From Oscillospiraceae bacterium (GTDB lineage Bacteria; Bacillota; Clostridia; Oscillospirales; Oscillospiraceae), in the NCBI GenBank assembly GCA_015067435.1, contig SVMM01000008.1:62001-126000 (forward strand): a stretch of DNA of 64,000 nucleotides. The letters run 5' to 3'. Both the position numbers and the translations under genes were made by a program. The notes under the pieces were generated by a model, which ran no database searches, was not told where the DNA came from, and was given only the letters and a program-made list of their open reading frames with translations. Of this stretch, positions 7,570-17,200 are shown one piece after another. Positions within the stretch are counted from its first letter, which is position 1. Every line of letters begins with the position of its first letter.

Positions 7570-9030
7570 ATGAGTGAAGAAGAGAAGAAAAACTTCCCGA
7601 AGGTAAAGCTCTGGCACGCGCTGGTCGTCCTGCTGATTACTATCTGCGTGATGGCGAGCTCGATCCTTGAGCTTGACAGCCCGTTGTTTATGGGCGTCGA
7701 CGAGGTCCACGGCCCGATGTTCATCGGCGTTTGCGCCGCCGCCATCATGGCGCTGTGCATCGGCTTCAAGTGGGAAGACCTTGAGAAGATGATGCTCGAC
7801 GGCATCTACAAGGCCCTCCAGTCCATTCTGATCCTTGCCATCGTCGGTATCCTCGTCGGCGTGTGGATCGACGCGGGCGTCGTCCCGACGATGATCTACT
7901 ACGGCCTCAAGATCCTCAGCCCGAAGATCTTCCTCGTGGCCGTCCTGCTGATCTGCTCCATCACCTCTCTCGCGACCGGTACCTCCTGGGGCACGATGGC
8001 GTCGATGGGCGTTGCGTTCCTCGGTATTTCCTACGGTATGAACCTCAATCCCGCGGTCACCGTCGGTGCTGTGCTGGCGGGCGCGTACTTCGGCGATAAG
8101 ATGTCCCCGCTGTCCGACACGACGAACCTCGCGCCGGCGATGGCGGGCACCGACGTCATGAGCCACGTCAAGTTCATGCTTCTGCCCACCGGCATCACCT
8201 ACGTGATCTGCATGGTCGTGTTCCTGATCTTCGGCTTCACGGGCGTCAGCGGCAATGCCGACATGAGCCAGGCTGCCGAGCTCGGCGACGCGATCGGCGC
8301 GATCTTCAACACCAACCCCATTCTGATCCTCCCGCCGATCATCGTTATCGTGGCGATCGCGATGAAGGTCCCGGCGATCCCCGGCATCACCCTCGGCATC
8401 TTCTCCGGCGGCATCCTCGGCATGATCTTCCAGCCCGCCTGCAACCTCGGCTCTCTGCTGGTCGCCAGCTATGGCGGCTACTCCCTCGCCGAGTCCACCG
8501 GCCTTGAGGCGGTTGACGGCCTGCTGGAGCGCGGCGGTATCGACTCGATGCTGTTCTCCATCTCTCTGACCATCATTGCGATGATGTTCGGCGGTATTAT
8601 GGAAGGCACCGGCATGATGGGCGTCATCGTCGATCAGATCAAGAAGCTCGTCAAGACCCCGGCTTCGCTGGTCACCGCGACCGAGCTGACCTGCCTGGTC
8701 TCCAACATCACGATGCCCGAGCAGTACATCTCCATCATCATCCCCGGCCGTATGTATGCCGCCGAGTATGAGAAGATGGGCCTGCATCCGGCCTGCTGCT
8801 CCAACGCTCTGGAGAGCTCCGGCACGGTCACGTCCGCGCTGGTGCCTTGGAACACCTGCGGCGCGTATATCCGCAGCACGCTGGGCCTGACGGCTTGGGG
8901 CGCGGGCGGCTACGGCCCGTATGCCATCTTCAACTGGCTCATGCCGATCATCAACATCATTCTGGCGTACATGGGCCTGACCGTCGCGGACATGAACAAC
9001 GTGCGTCTGGCGAAGAAGAAAAAGGCGTAA
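7570..9030 (+). CDS. nhaC: NhaC-family Na+/H+ antiporter
   Basis: A 486-aa polytopic membrane protein with about 10-12 hydrophobic segments. Family-typical features are SLATGTSWGTMASMG, GAYFGDKMSPLSDTTNLAPA and the C-terminal SSGTVTSALVPWNTCGAY. NhaC members exchange Na+ and H+, and some relatives move amino acids or organic acids. ATG at 7570 was chosen; AAGG lies 15 bases upstream, so spacing is long, and an in-frame TTG at 7555 is the alternative. The ornithine-racemase-like gene follows after 15 bases, so the true substrate could be a basic amino acid. That is inference. Confidence 0.9.
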   Translation: MSEEEKKNFPKVKLWHALVVLLITICVMASSILELDSPLFMGVDEVHGPMFIGVCAAAIMALCIGFKWEDLEKMMLDGIYKALQSILILAIVGILVGVWIDAGVVPTMIYYGLKILSPKIFLVAVLLICSITSLATGTSWGTMASMGVAFLGISYGMNLNPAVTVGAVLAGAYFGDKMSPLSDTTNLAPAMAGTDVMSHVKFMLLPTGITYVICMVVFLIFGFTGVSGNADMSQAAELGDAIGAIFNTNPILILPPIIVIVAIAMKVPAIPGITLGIFSGGILGMIFQPACNLGSLLVASYGGYSLAESTGLEAVDGLLERGGIDSMLFSISLTIIAMMFGGIMEGTGMMGVIVDQIKKLVKTPASLVTATELTCLVSNITMPEQYISIIIPGRMYAAEYEKMGLHPACCSNALESSGTVTSALVPWNTCGAYIRSTLGLTAWGAGGYGPYAIFNWLMPIINIILAYMGLTVADMNNVRLAKKKKA

Positions 9031-9045
9031 GAAAGGCAGCAAGCC

Positions 9046-10131
9046 ATGAATGCAAGAGATCGTTATCCCCAACTGGAAATCGATCTCGGCAAGCTGAAAG
9101 AAAACCTGACAGCGCTCCGGGAGCGCTGTCAGGATTCTTTTGTCGGGATCATCGGCGTGGTCAAGGGCGTCAACGCGTGGGACTGCGCGGTGCGCGTCTA
9201 CGACGAGATGGGCTTTCCGTATCTCGCGTCCTCGCGCGTCGACCAGCTGCGCAAAATGCGCGAAATGGGCGTGAAGACGCCGCTTATGCTCATCCGCATC
9301 CCCATGCTCTCCGAGCTGCCCGACCTCGTCTCGCTCGCGGACGCGAGCCTGCAAAGCGACCTTGATACCATCCGCGCGACGAACGCGGAGGCGGCGCGGC
9401 AGGGCAAAAAGCACGGCGTGCTGCTGATGATCGACCTCGGCGACCTGCGCGAGGGCTTCTGGAGCGCGGAGGAGCTGGTCGACGCCGCGGTGGAGGTCGA
9501 GCGGGAGCTTGACTGTCTGGAGCTTCTGGGCGTGGGCGTCAACTTCAACTGTTACGGCTCGATCAAGCCGGACAAGCGCAACATGCAGGGGCTGGTGAGC
9601 CTCGCGCACGACGTGGAGACCGCCATTGGGCGCGAGCTGCGCTTCGTCAGCGGCGGCGCGTCGACCTCGACGTACATGCTGCTCGACGGCACGCTGCCGT
9701 ACCGCGTGAACTGCCTGCGTCTCGGCGAGATCGGGCTGCTGGGCGAGACGGATTTCGCCTCGCCGGAGTTTCTGCACAAGGACGTGTTCACGTTCCGCAT
9801 GCAGGTCGTCGAGTGCCGCGACAAGCCGAGCCATCCGGTCGGTCAGCTCTCCACCGACGCGTTCCACCGCACGCGCACTTATGTGGACCGCGGCATCCGC
9901 CGCCGCGCGCTCTGCGCGGCGGGGCGCGTCGACTACGGCGACTGCTTCGATTTAAAGCCGCGCATGGAGGGCGTCGAAATTCTCGGCGCGTCGAGCGACC
10001 ACACGATCCTCGACGTCGAGGCGGTCAAGGATAAGATCAAGGTGGGGGATATCCTTGAATTCGACGTCAACTATCCCTCAATGGTCAATCTCACGAACAC
10101 GCCCGGCGTGTTTTTGGTGAGCAAAGAATAG
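9046..10131 (+). CDS. orr: Alanine/ornithine racemase-family PLP enzyme (probable ornithine racemase)
   Basis: A 361-aa fold-type III PLP protein. The PLP lysine is in GVVKGVNA, and the barrel ends in a loop with SGGASTSTYM. The architecture (alanine-racemase N-domain, no canonical Alr C-terminal dimerisation cap) matches the family that includes clostridial ornithine racemase. It follows nhaC by 15 bases and precedes an aminopeptidase by 15. Proximity to argCJBD fits an ornithine substrate, but alanine or another amino acid is possible. A perfect 13-bp hairpin followed by ATTCTTTT lies at codons 20-32 of the gene. Confidence 0.75.
   Translation: MNARDRYPQLEIDLGKLKENLTALRERCQDSFVGIIGVVKGVNAWDCAVRVYDEMGFPYLASSRVDQLRKMREMGVKTPLMLIRIPMLSELPDLVSLADASLQSDLDTIRATNAEAARQGKKHGVLLMIDLGDLREGFWSAEELVDAAVEVERELDCLELLGVGVNFNCYGSIKPDKRNMQGLVSLAHDVETAIGRELRFVSGGASTSTYMLLDGTLPYRVNCLRLGEIGLLGETDFASPEFLHKDVFTFRMQVVECRDKPSHPVGQLSTDAFHRTRTYVDRGIRRRALCAAGRVDYGDCFDLKPRMEGVEILGASSDHTILDVEAVKDKIKVGDILEFDVNYPSMVNLTNTPGVFLVSKE
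9105..9141 (+). terminator. Terminator-like hairpin inside the start of orr
   Basis: Perfect arms CCTGACAGCGCTC (9105-9117) and GAGCGCTGTCAGG (9121-9133) with a CGG loop, followed by ATTCTTTT. This is as strong as the intergenic terminators in the window but lies within codons 20-32 of orr. It could attenuate transcription between nhaC and orr, or be a coding coincidence. Confidence 0.4.
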
Positions 10132-10146
10132 CGGAGGAAAAACACC

Positions 10147-11427
10147 ATGGAAAGAGATATGATCCGGGAGCTGTCGGAGTTCCTGACGGAAAGCCCCGGC
10201 TGCTATCACGCGGTCACCGCGCTCAGGCGCCGGCTGGACGCCGCGGGCTTCACGGAGCTGAAGGAGTCGGAGCGCTGGACGCTTGCGCCGGACGGAAAAT
10301 ACTACGTGATCCGCGGCGGCTCGTCGATCCTGTCGTTCAAGCTGCCCGCGGACAAGCCCGAGGGCTTCCACATCATTGCCTCGCACAGCGACTCGCCGAG
10401 CTTTAAGCTCAAGCCCGATCCGGCGCTGTGGTCGGAGGGGACGCTGCGCCTGAACGTCGAGGGCTACGGCGGCATGATCCGCCGCTCGTGGTTTGACCGC
10501 CCGCTCTCGATCGCCGGCCGTGTGACGGTCGACGAGGGGGACGCGCTGCGCGAAAAACTGGTCTACTTTGACCGTGACCTGCTGTTGATCCCGTCGCTTG
10601 CGATCCATCTGGACCGGGACAAGAAGGAGGGGACGATCAGCATCCAGAGCGAGCTGCTGCCGCTGCTGGGCGCGACGGACGAAAAGGCGTGGCAGCGCCT
10701 GCTCGGCGGGGAGCTGGGCGTCGAGCCGGAGAAGATCCTGGGCGCGGACCTGTTCCTGACCTGCCGCGAGGCGCCGACCGTCTGGGGCGCGGACCGCGAG
10801 TTCTTTTCCGCGCCGCGGCTGGACGACCTCGCCTGCGCCTACGGCTCGTTCGCGGGCTTTCTGGACGCATCGCCGGAGCGCCACGTTGCGCTCCACTGCG
10901 TGTTCGACAATGAGGAGGTCGGCAGCCGCTCCTATCAGGGCGCGGAATCGACTTTTCTCGACAAGACGGCGCGCCGCATCTGCCGCGGCCTCGGCATGGA
11001 CGACGAGGCGTTCGACGCGGCGGTGGCGAACAGCTTCCTCCTCTCGGCGGACAACGCGCACGCGCTGCACCCGAACTACGTCGGGAAGTACGACGCCGTG
11101 AACCGCCCGAAGATGAACGCGGGCGTCGTGCTCAAGCATCAGGCGGGGCAGAAGTACACGACGGACGGCGTGTCCGAGGCGGTGTTCAAGAAGTTCTGCA
11201 AGCTCAACGGCGTGCCGTATCAGGAGTACGCGAACCACTCGGACGTACCGGGCGGCTCGACGCTGGGCAACATCTCCAACACGCAGCTTTCGGTGCGCGC
11301 CGTCGACATCGGGCTCGCGCAGTTGGCAATGCACTCCGCCTATGAGACGATGGGCGCCGCCGACGAGGGGCACCTCGCGCGTCTGGCGCAGGCGTTCTAC
11401 AGCAAGCCGCTGCCCGCGGTAGAATAA
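10147..11427 (+). CDS. M18-family metalloaminopeptidase (aspartyl aminopeptidase type)
   Basis: A 426-aa cytosolic dinuclear-metal peptidase. The visible ligand motifs are ASHSDSP (His-x-Asp), RLDDLACAYG, FDNEEVGSRS (catalytic Glu-Glu), SADNAHALHPNY and the C-terminal HSDVPGGSTLGN. Length agrees with clostridial M18 enzymes. It frees N-terminal, often acidic, residues from peptides. It is the last gene of an nhaC-orr-M18 unit, GGAGG lies 10 bases before its ATG, and a strong terminator follows. Confidence 0.92.
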   Translation: MERDMIRELSEFLTESPGCYHAVTALRRRLDAAGFTELKESERWTLAPDGKYYVIRGGSSILSFKLPADKPEGFHIIASHSDSPSFKLKPDPALWSEGTLRLNVEGYGGMIRRSWFDRPLSIAGRVTVDEGDALREKLVYFDRDLLLIPSLAIHLDRDKKEGTISIQSELLPLLGATDEKAWQRLLGGELGVEPEKILGADLFLTCREAPTVWGADREFFSAPRLDDLACAYGSFAGFLDASPERHVALHCVFDNEEVGSRSYQGAESTFLDKTARRICRGLGMDDEAFDAAVANSFLLSADNAHALHPNYVGKYDAVNRPKMNAGVVLKHQAGQKYTTDGVSEAVFKKFCKLNGVPYQEYANHSDVPGGSTLGNISNTQLSVRAVDIGLAQLAMHSAYETMGAADEGHLARLAQAFYSKPLPAVE

Positions 11428-11433
11428 AACGAA

Positions 11434-11481
11434 AAGTCCCTGTGTCCCGCGCAAACGCGGCGGCATAGGGACTTCCTTTTT
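11434..11481 (+). terminator. Terminator of the nhaC-orr-M18 operon
   Basis: AAGTCCCTGTG (11434-11444) pairs with CATAGGGACTT (11464-11474) with one G-U pair. An inner CGCG/CGCG stem is possible, and CCTTTTT follows. Confidence 0.8.
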
Positions 11482-11505
11482 CCGCATAGGCTGTCGGCAG
11501 GGGGG

Positions 11506-12204
11506 ATGCTGATGCTTTCCGCAGCGATTTACCTGTTGACACACAGCCTGCTTCTGTCTCTGCACCTGTCGGGCAGCGCCGGATCGTTTCCCAAACCGCT
11601 GTCCGCCGCGGAGGAGCGGACGTATCTGGAGCGCATGGCGCAAGGCGACACGGACGCGCGAAATAAGCTCGTCGAGCACAATCTCCGGCTCGTCGCCCAT
11701 GTGGTGAAGAAGTATTACACGCAGGAGAGCGAGCAGGACGACCTGATCTCCATCGGAACGATCGGGCTCATCAAGGGGATCTCCAGCTACAGGCCGGAGA
11801 AGAACACGCGCCTCGCGACCTACGCCGCCAGATGCATCGAAAACGAGATCCTCATGTACTTCCGCTCGCGCAAGAAGACACAGAACGAGGTGTCGCTCTC
11901 CGACTCGGTCGATACGGACAAGGACGGGAACTCGCTCTATCTCATCGACGTCGTCGGCGTGGAGGACACGATGTACGCCGATTTGCAGGACAAGGAGGAC
12001 TGCGTCCGGGTGCGCGCGCTGGTGCGCGAGTGCCTGACGCCGCGGGAGAGGGAGATCGTCTCGCTGCGCTACGGGCTCGGCGGGCAGATGCCGCGCACGC
12101 AGCGCGAGATCGCGGCAAAGCTGGGCATCAGCAGAAGCTATGTATCGCGCATTGAGAAGCAGGCGCTGCAAAAACTGGAGGAGGCGCTCGGCGGCAAACG
12201 ATAA
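11506..12204 (+). CDS. sigK: RNA polymerase sporulation sigma factor SigK (pro-sigma-K)
   Basis: A 232-aa sigma-70-family factor of late mother-cell sporulation. A hydrophobic N-terminal pro-sequence (about residues 1-30) precedes FPKPLSAAEE. Region 2 contains NLRLVAHVVKKY, DLISIGTIGLIKGI and RLATYAARCIENEI. Region 4 contains LTPREREIVSLRYGL and the HTH QREIAAKLGISRSYVSRIE. The gene is uninterrupted, so no skin-type element is needed for expression. The pro-sequence implies membrane tethering and SpoIVFB-type processing in this family. AGGGGGG precedes the ATG. Confidence 0.93.
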   Translation: MLMLSAAIYLLTHSLLLSLHLSGSAGSFPKPLSAAEERTYLERMAQGDTDARNKLVEHNLRLVAHVVKKYYTQESEQDDLISIGTIGLIKGISSYRPEKNTRLATYAARCIENEILMYFRSRKKTQNEVSLSDSVDTDKDGNSLYLIDVVGVEDTMYADLQDKEDCVRVRALVRECLTPREREIVSLRYGLGGQMPRTQREIAAKLGISRSYVSRIEKQALQKLEEALGGKR

Positions 12205-12207
12205 AAA

Positions 12208-12244
12208 CGCGGACGCGGCGTATGTGAGGTACGCCGTGTCCGCG
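12208..12244 (-). terminator. Terminator between convergent sigK and the AraC-type gene
   Basis: 15-bp stem CGCGGACGCGGCGTA/TACGCCGTGTCCGCG with a 7-nt loop. The T run (TTTTT) is on the minus strand, so it mainly ends the AraC-type gene, but it probably also ends sigK transcripts. Confidence 0.75.
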
Positions 12245-12262
12245 CTGCAGTTTGCCGACGGC

Positions 12263-13552
12263 TCAGTCGTCGGCATTTTCAAAGTTGTTGGCAAGCCGAC
12301 TGTCCTCCAGCTTCACGGTTTTGCGGAATTCGCCGGGGGTCATGCCGCGCCAGCGCAGGAAATTGCGGTTGAAGGTCTTGATGCTCGCGTAGCCCACCTC
12401 CGCGGAGATGTCGATGAGCGTGCGGTCGGTGGAGAGGATCAGGCGGCTCGCTATATTCACGCGCGCGAAGTTCAAAAGCTCCGTGAAGTTTTTCTCCGCC
12501 TGCGAAACGAGCAGGCGGTTGACCTCCGTCGCTGAGATGCCGAACTGCCGCGCGACGCCGTTGACGCTCAGCGGCTCGCTGTAGTGGCGATAGACGTACC
12601 GCGCGATAGAGTACGCCAGCTCGGCCTGCTCGAAGCGGCAGATCTTGTCCACCGAGCGGTAAGCCCTGCGGTAGTCGCTGATGCGCATCCCCGTCATTTC
12701 GGAGAAGATCTTGGACAGGTGCGGCGCGTCCGTGTAGCCCATCAGGCTGGCAATCTCGTCGAGCGTCATGTCGGTGTAGAGCAGATATCCGCTGATCTTG
12801 CCGATGCGCATCTCGTGCAGCAGCTCCTTGAAGCCGCGCCCCGTCATCGACTTGATGTACGAGCGTATGACGTGCTCCGGCACGCGGAAGCGCTTGGCGA
12901 CCGCGCTGACGGTCAGCTTGTCGCCCGTGTGCAAATACATATAGCGAAGCAGATTGTTCATTCCCTCGCGCGCGCCGTCCTGCGGCGCGGCATCCGCGGG
13001 CGTCTGCGTCTTGTTTTCCGCGTAGATGCGCTCGGCGAGGATGACCAGCTCCACCGCGCGGTTGATGATCCACAGCGTCCGCAGCGGCCGCGCCGCGACC
13101 TTGGAGAGCGTCGATTCCAGCCCGATTTCCTCGCGCAGCGTCTCAAAGTACGAGCGCAGCGTCGGCGCCTGCGACGCGTTGAGACGGAAAGCGGGGGAGA
13201 GCTCCATGTGCCCGATCAGACGGATGTAATTGCCGCCGACGTCGCTGAAGGACTGGATATAGCGGTTGAGCAGCCGGATGTCGTAGACCAGAAGATAAAA
13301 GTGCAGCGGCTCCGCCACGTCCGTCACCTCGGTGATCTGCCACGGCAGGATGCTCAAGAGCATGTCGGGCACCAGCTCAATGGGGCGGCCCTGCACCAGG
13401 ATCGTCCCGCGCCCGCTGAGGATGTACAAAAACCGCGCCTCCTGATGGATCAGGGGGAGCGTCGGCGCGGAGACGGTTTGCAGATCAAGAGACAGCAGCT
13501 CCGAGTAATCCGTGCGGGAGCGGTCGAAAGGCTGGATTTCGGCGTATGGCAT
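12263..13552 (-). CDS. Regulator with two AraC-type DNA-binding domains
   Basis: A 429-aa protein. The N-terminal ~190 residues look like a cupin sensor (LYILSGRGTILVQGRPIEL). Two complete AraC HTH modules follow: one from about 200 to 302 (ending near GMRISDYRRAYR) and a second from about 312 to 413 (ending WRGMTPGEFRKT). Each has the two-helix-turn-helix pattern. ATG at 13552 is preferred because AGGAGG lies 10 bases upstream. A longer start at 13600 falls on the promoter -10 box. The target is unknown; it is convergent with sigK. Confidence 0.85.
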   Translation of the reverse strand: MPYAEIQPFDRSRTDYSELLSLDLQTVSAPTLPLIHQEARFLYILSGRGTILVQGRPIELVPDMLLSILPWQITEVTDVAEPLHFYLLVYDIRLLNRYIQSFSDVGGNYIRLIGHMELSPAFRLNASQAPTLRSYFETLREEIGLESTLSKVAARPLRTLWIINRAVELVILAERIYAENKTQTPADAAPQDGAREGMNNLLRYMYLHTGDKLTVSAVAKRFRVPEHVIRSYIKSMTGRGFKELLHEMRIGKISGYLLYTDMTLDEIASLMGYTDAPHLSKIFSEMTGMRISDYRRAYRSVDKICRFEQAELAYSIARYVYRHYSEPLSVNGVARQFGISATEVNRLLVSQAEKNFTELLNFARVNIASRLILSTDRTLIDISAEVGYASIKTFNRNFLRWRGMTPGEFRKTVKLEDSRLANNFENADD

Positions 13553-13598
13553 GGCGGGGCTCCCTCCTGTCGTCCGGATAGTGTAACAAATCATGCTC

Positions 13599-13626
13599 AT
13601 TATACCATACTAGAACACGATTGCAA
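13599..13626 (-). promoter_or_regulatory. Promoter of the double-AraC regulator
   Basis: On the minus strand: TTGCAA (13626-13621), a 16-bp spacer, TATAAT (13604-13599). The -10 box overlaps the ATG at 13600, which rules out that ATG as the start. Confidence 0.75.
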
Positions 13627-13738
13627 GCGCCCGCACAGAGAATACGGAAATTGTTTACAAGAAAAACCGCTTAAAATGTCCAATGCGGGCATGCAATCGA
13701 CTGATCCGATCGTCCGGGCACGATCCCGCGGCGGACGC

Positions 13739-13767
13739 TTGCAAAAGCGCGGCGGGACGGGTATACT
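13739..13767 (+). promoter_or_regulatory. Promoter of the 90-aa orphan gene
   Basis: TTGCAA (13739-13744), 17-bp spacer, TATACT (13762-13767). Transcription would start about 22 bases before the ATG at 13796. Confidence 0.75.
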
Positions 13768-13795
13768 GGACAAAACACCGGAAGGGGAGATCAAG

Positions 13796-14068
13796 ATGCA
13801 AAAGTGCTTTGAGGAGATCACACCGCAATGGCTCGGCAGGGCCTATCTGTTCAACGGTTCCATCGGGCGTCCGGGAAGCGACTTCCGCTACCGTCTGGCG
13901 CAGGACGAAAAGGAGAAGCTGGTCCGCGCCGCCGTCTATTCCAAGGTCTGCTACGAGAAGGCGGACGACGTGGAAACGCGGGATTTCCCGTGGGACGAGG
14001 AGGGCGTCGCCGCGCTGCGGGAGTGGCTGGAAGAGCGGTACGAGGCGTTTCTCGCCGAAGCGGAGTGA
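13796..14068 (+). CDS. Small conserved-looking protein, function unknown (90 aa)
   Basis: A 90-aa, highly charged, soluble protein with no signal peptide, membrane segment or cysteine-pair motif. I do not recognise the family. ATG at 13796 has GGGGAG 9-14 bases upstream and a near-consensus promoter just before it. Tryptophans occur in a central DFPWDEE and a following LREWLEERY helix. The gene stands alone between the double-AraC regulator (divergent) and the EAL protein, which has its own promoter. A weak GC hairpin (14076-14099) follows the stop. Confidence 0.75.
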   Translation: MQKCFEEITPQWLGRAYLFNGSIGRPGSDFRYRLAQDEKEKLVRAAVYSKVCYEKADDVETRDFPWDEEGVAALREWLEERYEAFLAEAE

Positions 14069-14118
14069 CCCATCGCCGCGCCGTACCGGAATGGCGCGGA
14101 AAAATATCGCATTTTATC

Positions 14119-14147
14119 TTGCATTTGCCTCGCTGATTATGTATTAT
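14119..14147 (+). promoter_or_regulatory. Promoter of the GGDEF/EAL gene
   Basis: TTGCAT (14119-14124), 17-bp spacer, TATTAT (14142-14147), about 60 bases upstream of the ATG at 14206. Confidence 0.65.
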
Positions 14148-14205
14148 AAGTATGTATTATTATGCAATCATGCCGTGCATATGACGCGGATAAGGGGGAT
14201 CAGCC

Positions 14206-17200
14206 ATGGCAAACAAGACAAGCCCCATCAACCGAAGCATCGTACTGGGCTGCGCGGTACTGATCATCGTGCTGAGCCTGATCCTGTCGATCCAGACCAA
14301 TTATGCCTTCACGGACGCGCTGTACGACCAGTATAATGCGCGTCTGAGGGACGTTGTGACATTTCTGGAGCACAACACGGACGCGGACGACCTGCGTGAG
14401 TGCATCCAAAACGTGACGTCCTCGCCGAAGCGCGACGAGCTGCAGCGGCTCGTCAACCAGATGGTCGACGATTTCGAGACGGAGTTCATCTACATCGTGC
14501 TCCCGCTCGACGAGGACGGCGGCAAGCTCTACAGCATCGTCTCGTCCACGAGCGAGGCGGAGCGCCTTGCCGGAGACGACGAGGACTGGCCGATCATGTA
14601 CGATTGCAGCGAGGACTATACCCGCGATGAGCTGCAATCCTATCTGGATGCGTGGAACGCCGACGACGTGGTCTTTTTCCGGGAGACCTCCGACTGGGGC
14701 GTGTGCTACACCGGCTGCAAGCCGCTCAAGACCTCGGACGGGGAGACCATCGCGCTCGTCTGCGCGGATTATCTGGTTGACACGGTCAACAAGACCGTAT
14801 CGGCGTACGTCGTCCGCTACGCGCTGCTGATCGTCGTGGCGTGCACCGTCTTCGGCGCTTTGCTGGCGATGTGGCTGCGCAACAGGGTCACGCGTCCGAT
14901 CCAGGCGCTGGAGCAGAGCGCGCTGCGCTTTGCCCAGATGAGCCACGAGCTTGACGACATCGGGGACCTGAGCATCGAAACGGAGGATCTTCAGGCGAGC
15001 GGCGAGGTCAAAATGCTCATTGACGCCGTCGCCAAGCTCTCAAAGGAAATGAAGGAGCAGGCCGCCAGCGCGCTCGTGGTGAAAAACTACGCCAAGGAGA
15101 TCGAGGAGGAGAACCAGCGCCTGAGCGACAAGGCGGAGTCCGCGGCGCGGATCGCGGAGCTGACGAAGTCCATGACGACGCTCCTGAACAACATGCCGGG
15201 CATGTACTTCTCCAAGGACATCGAGAGCAGAAGGTACGTGGCGTGCAATCAGGCGTTCGCCGAGTACGCGGGCAAGCCCGATCCGGAGGGCGTCGCGGGT
15301 CTGACCGACCACGAGATTTTCGACGAGGTCACGGCGGATCACTTCGTGGAGGACGATTCGAAGGCAATCGCCATGGACGAGCCCTACGTCTTTTTCGAGG
15401 ACGTGCTTGACGCCGGCGGAGAGCACAGGCAGTTCCGGACAACCAAGCTCAAGTATACCGACCACACCGGCAAGGTGTGTCTGCTGGGCATGTGCCTCGA
15501 CTTCACGGAGCTGACGCGCGTCAAGAGCGCCAGCACCATGTATCTCAACATCGTCCGCTCGCTTTCCGCGAGCTACTCGCGCCTGTACTACGTCAATCTG
15601 AAGACCGATGTATTCATCGAGTACCGCTCCGACAGAGGGAACGAGGATCTGTCCGAGGAGCGGCAGGGGACGGACTTCTTCGGCTGCAGCGTTCGGGAAG
15701 CAAGGGATCAGCTGTACCCCGAGGACGTCAATATGTTCCTGGAGTCGTTCACGAAGGACAAGGTGACGCGCGCGCTGGATGAGCACGGCGAGTTCACGCT
15801 CAGCTACCGCCTCATGACCGATGGCGAGCCCGTGCTCGTGAGTCTGCGCGCCTCGCGGATGCAGGGCGACGAGAGCAGCATCCTCATCGGCGTGAACACC
15901 AGCGAAAACCTCAGCGCGAAAAACGAGCTGACCGGCCTGATCATGAAGGACGCCTTTTTCATCAACGGTCAGGAGCTGCTTCGGGAGCACCCGGAGGGCT
16001 GGTGCGTCATCGCCATGGATCTGGAGCACTTCAAGCTGTTCAACGAGTGGTACGGCATGGACGAGGGCGACAAGCTCCTCTCTCAGATCGGCGCGCTGCT
16101 GGCGCGCGTGGAGGAGATCACCGGCGGGCTTGCCTGTTACATGGGCATGGACGACTTCTGCGTGCTTGCGCCCTATGATGAGGAGAGGATCCACGCTCTC
16201 TATGACGACATCCACCGGATGATCATGGATCACGGCACGTCCGTGGGCTTCATGCCCGCTGTCGGCGTGTGCAAGGCGGACGGGAAGAACACCATTCAGG
16301 AGCTGTACGACCGTGCGTCGCTCGCCTCCCACCACGCCAAGGAGAACTATCACACGCGCATCCGGCTGTTCGAGGAGTCCATGTACAAGAAGACGGAGCG
16401 GGACTACCAGATTCTCTCCGACTTCCAGAAGGCGCTGAAGGATCACGAGCTGTTCATCATGCTCCAGCCGCAGTGTGAGATCGCGGGCGGCAAGGTCGTC
16501 GGCGCGGAGTCTCTGGTGCGCTGGAAGAAGAAATCGGACGGACAAATGGTCTCGCCGGGCGTCTTCGTCCCCGTGCTGGAGCAGTACGGCTTCGTCACCG
16601 ACCTCGACAAGTTCGTCTGGGAGGAGGTCTGCGCGTGGCAGAGACGGTGGATCGACGGCGGGCATACGCCGCTGCCGGTGTCCGTGAACGTCTCGCAGAT
16701 CGACATTTTCTCCATCGACGTGCCGAACTATTTCGACATGCTGCTCAAGAAGTACGACCTGCCGGTCGACGTCGTCAAGGTCGAGATCACCGAATCCGCC
16801 TACGTGGGCGACGGCATCGTGGCGGATACGGTGAAGCGCCTGCGCGAGAAGGGCTTCCTCGTCCTGATGGACGACTTCGGAAGCGGGTACTCGTCGCTCA
16901 ACATGCTGCGCAACCTGAACGTCGATATCATCAAGCTGGACGCGCAGTTCCTGCGCATGAACGGCGACGACCGCAAGGGCGTACATATTCTTGAATCCAT
17001 CGTCAACATGGCGAAGACCATGGGCGTGCCCATCATCGTCGAGGGCGTGGAGACGCAGGAGGAGACGGACTTCATCTCCAGCCTCGGCTGCCGCTACGTG
17101 CAGGGCTACTTCTTCTATCGCCCCATGCCCGTGCCGGATTTCGAGGCGCTGATCGGCGACGAGGCGAACATCGACACCAACGGCTTCGTCTTCAAGGTTC

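Noticed and set aside
12584..13795. Plus-strand frame running into the 90-aa gene at 13796
   Set aside because: The upstream part is antisense to the double-AraC regulator. The promoter and ribosome site place the true start at 13796.
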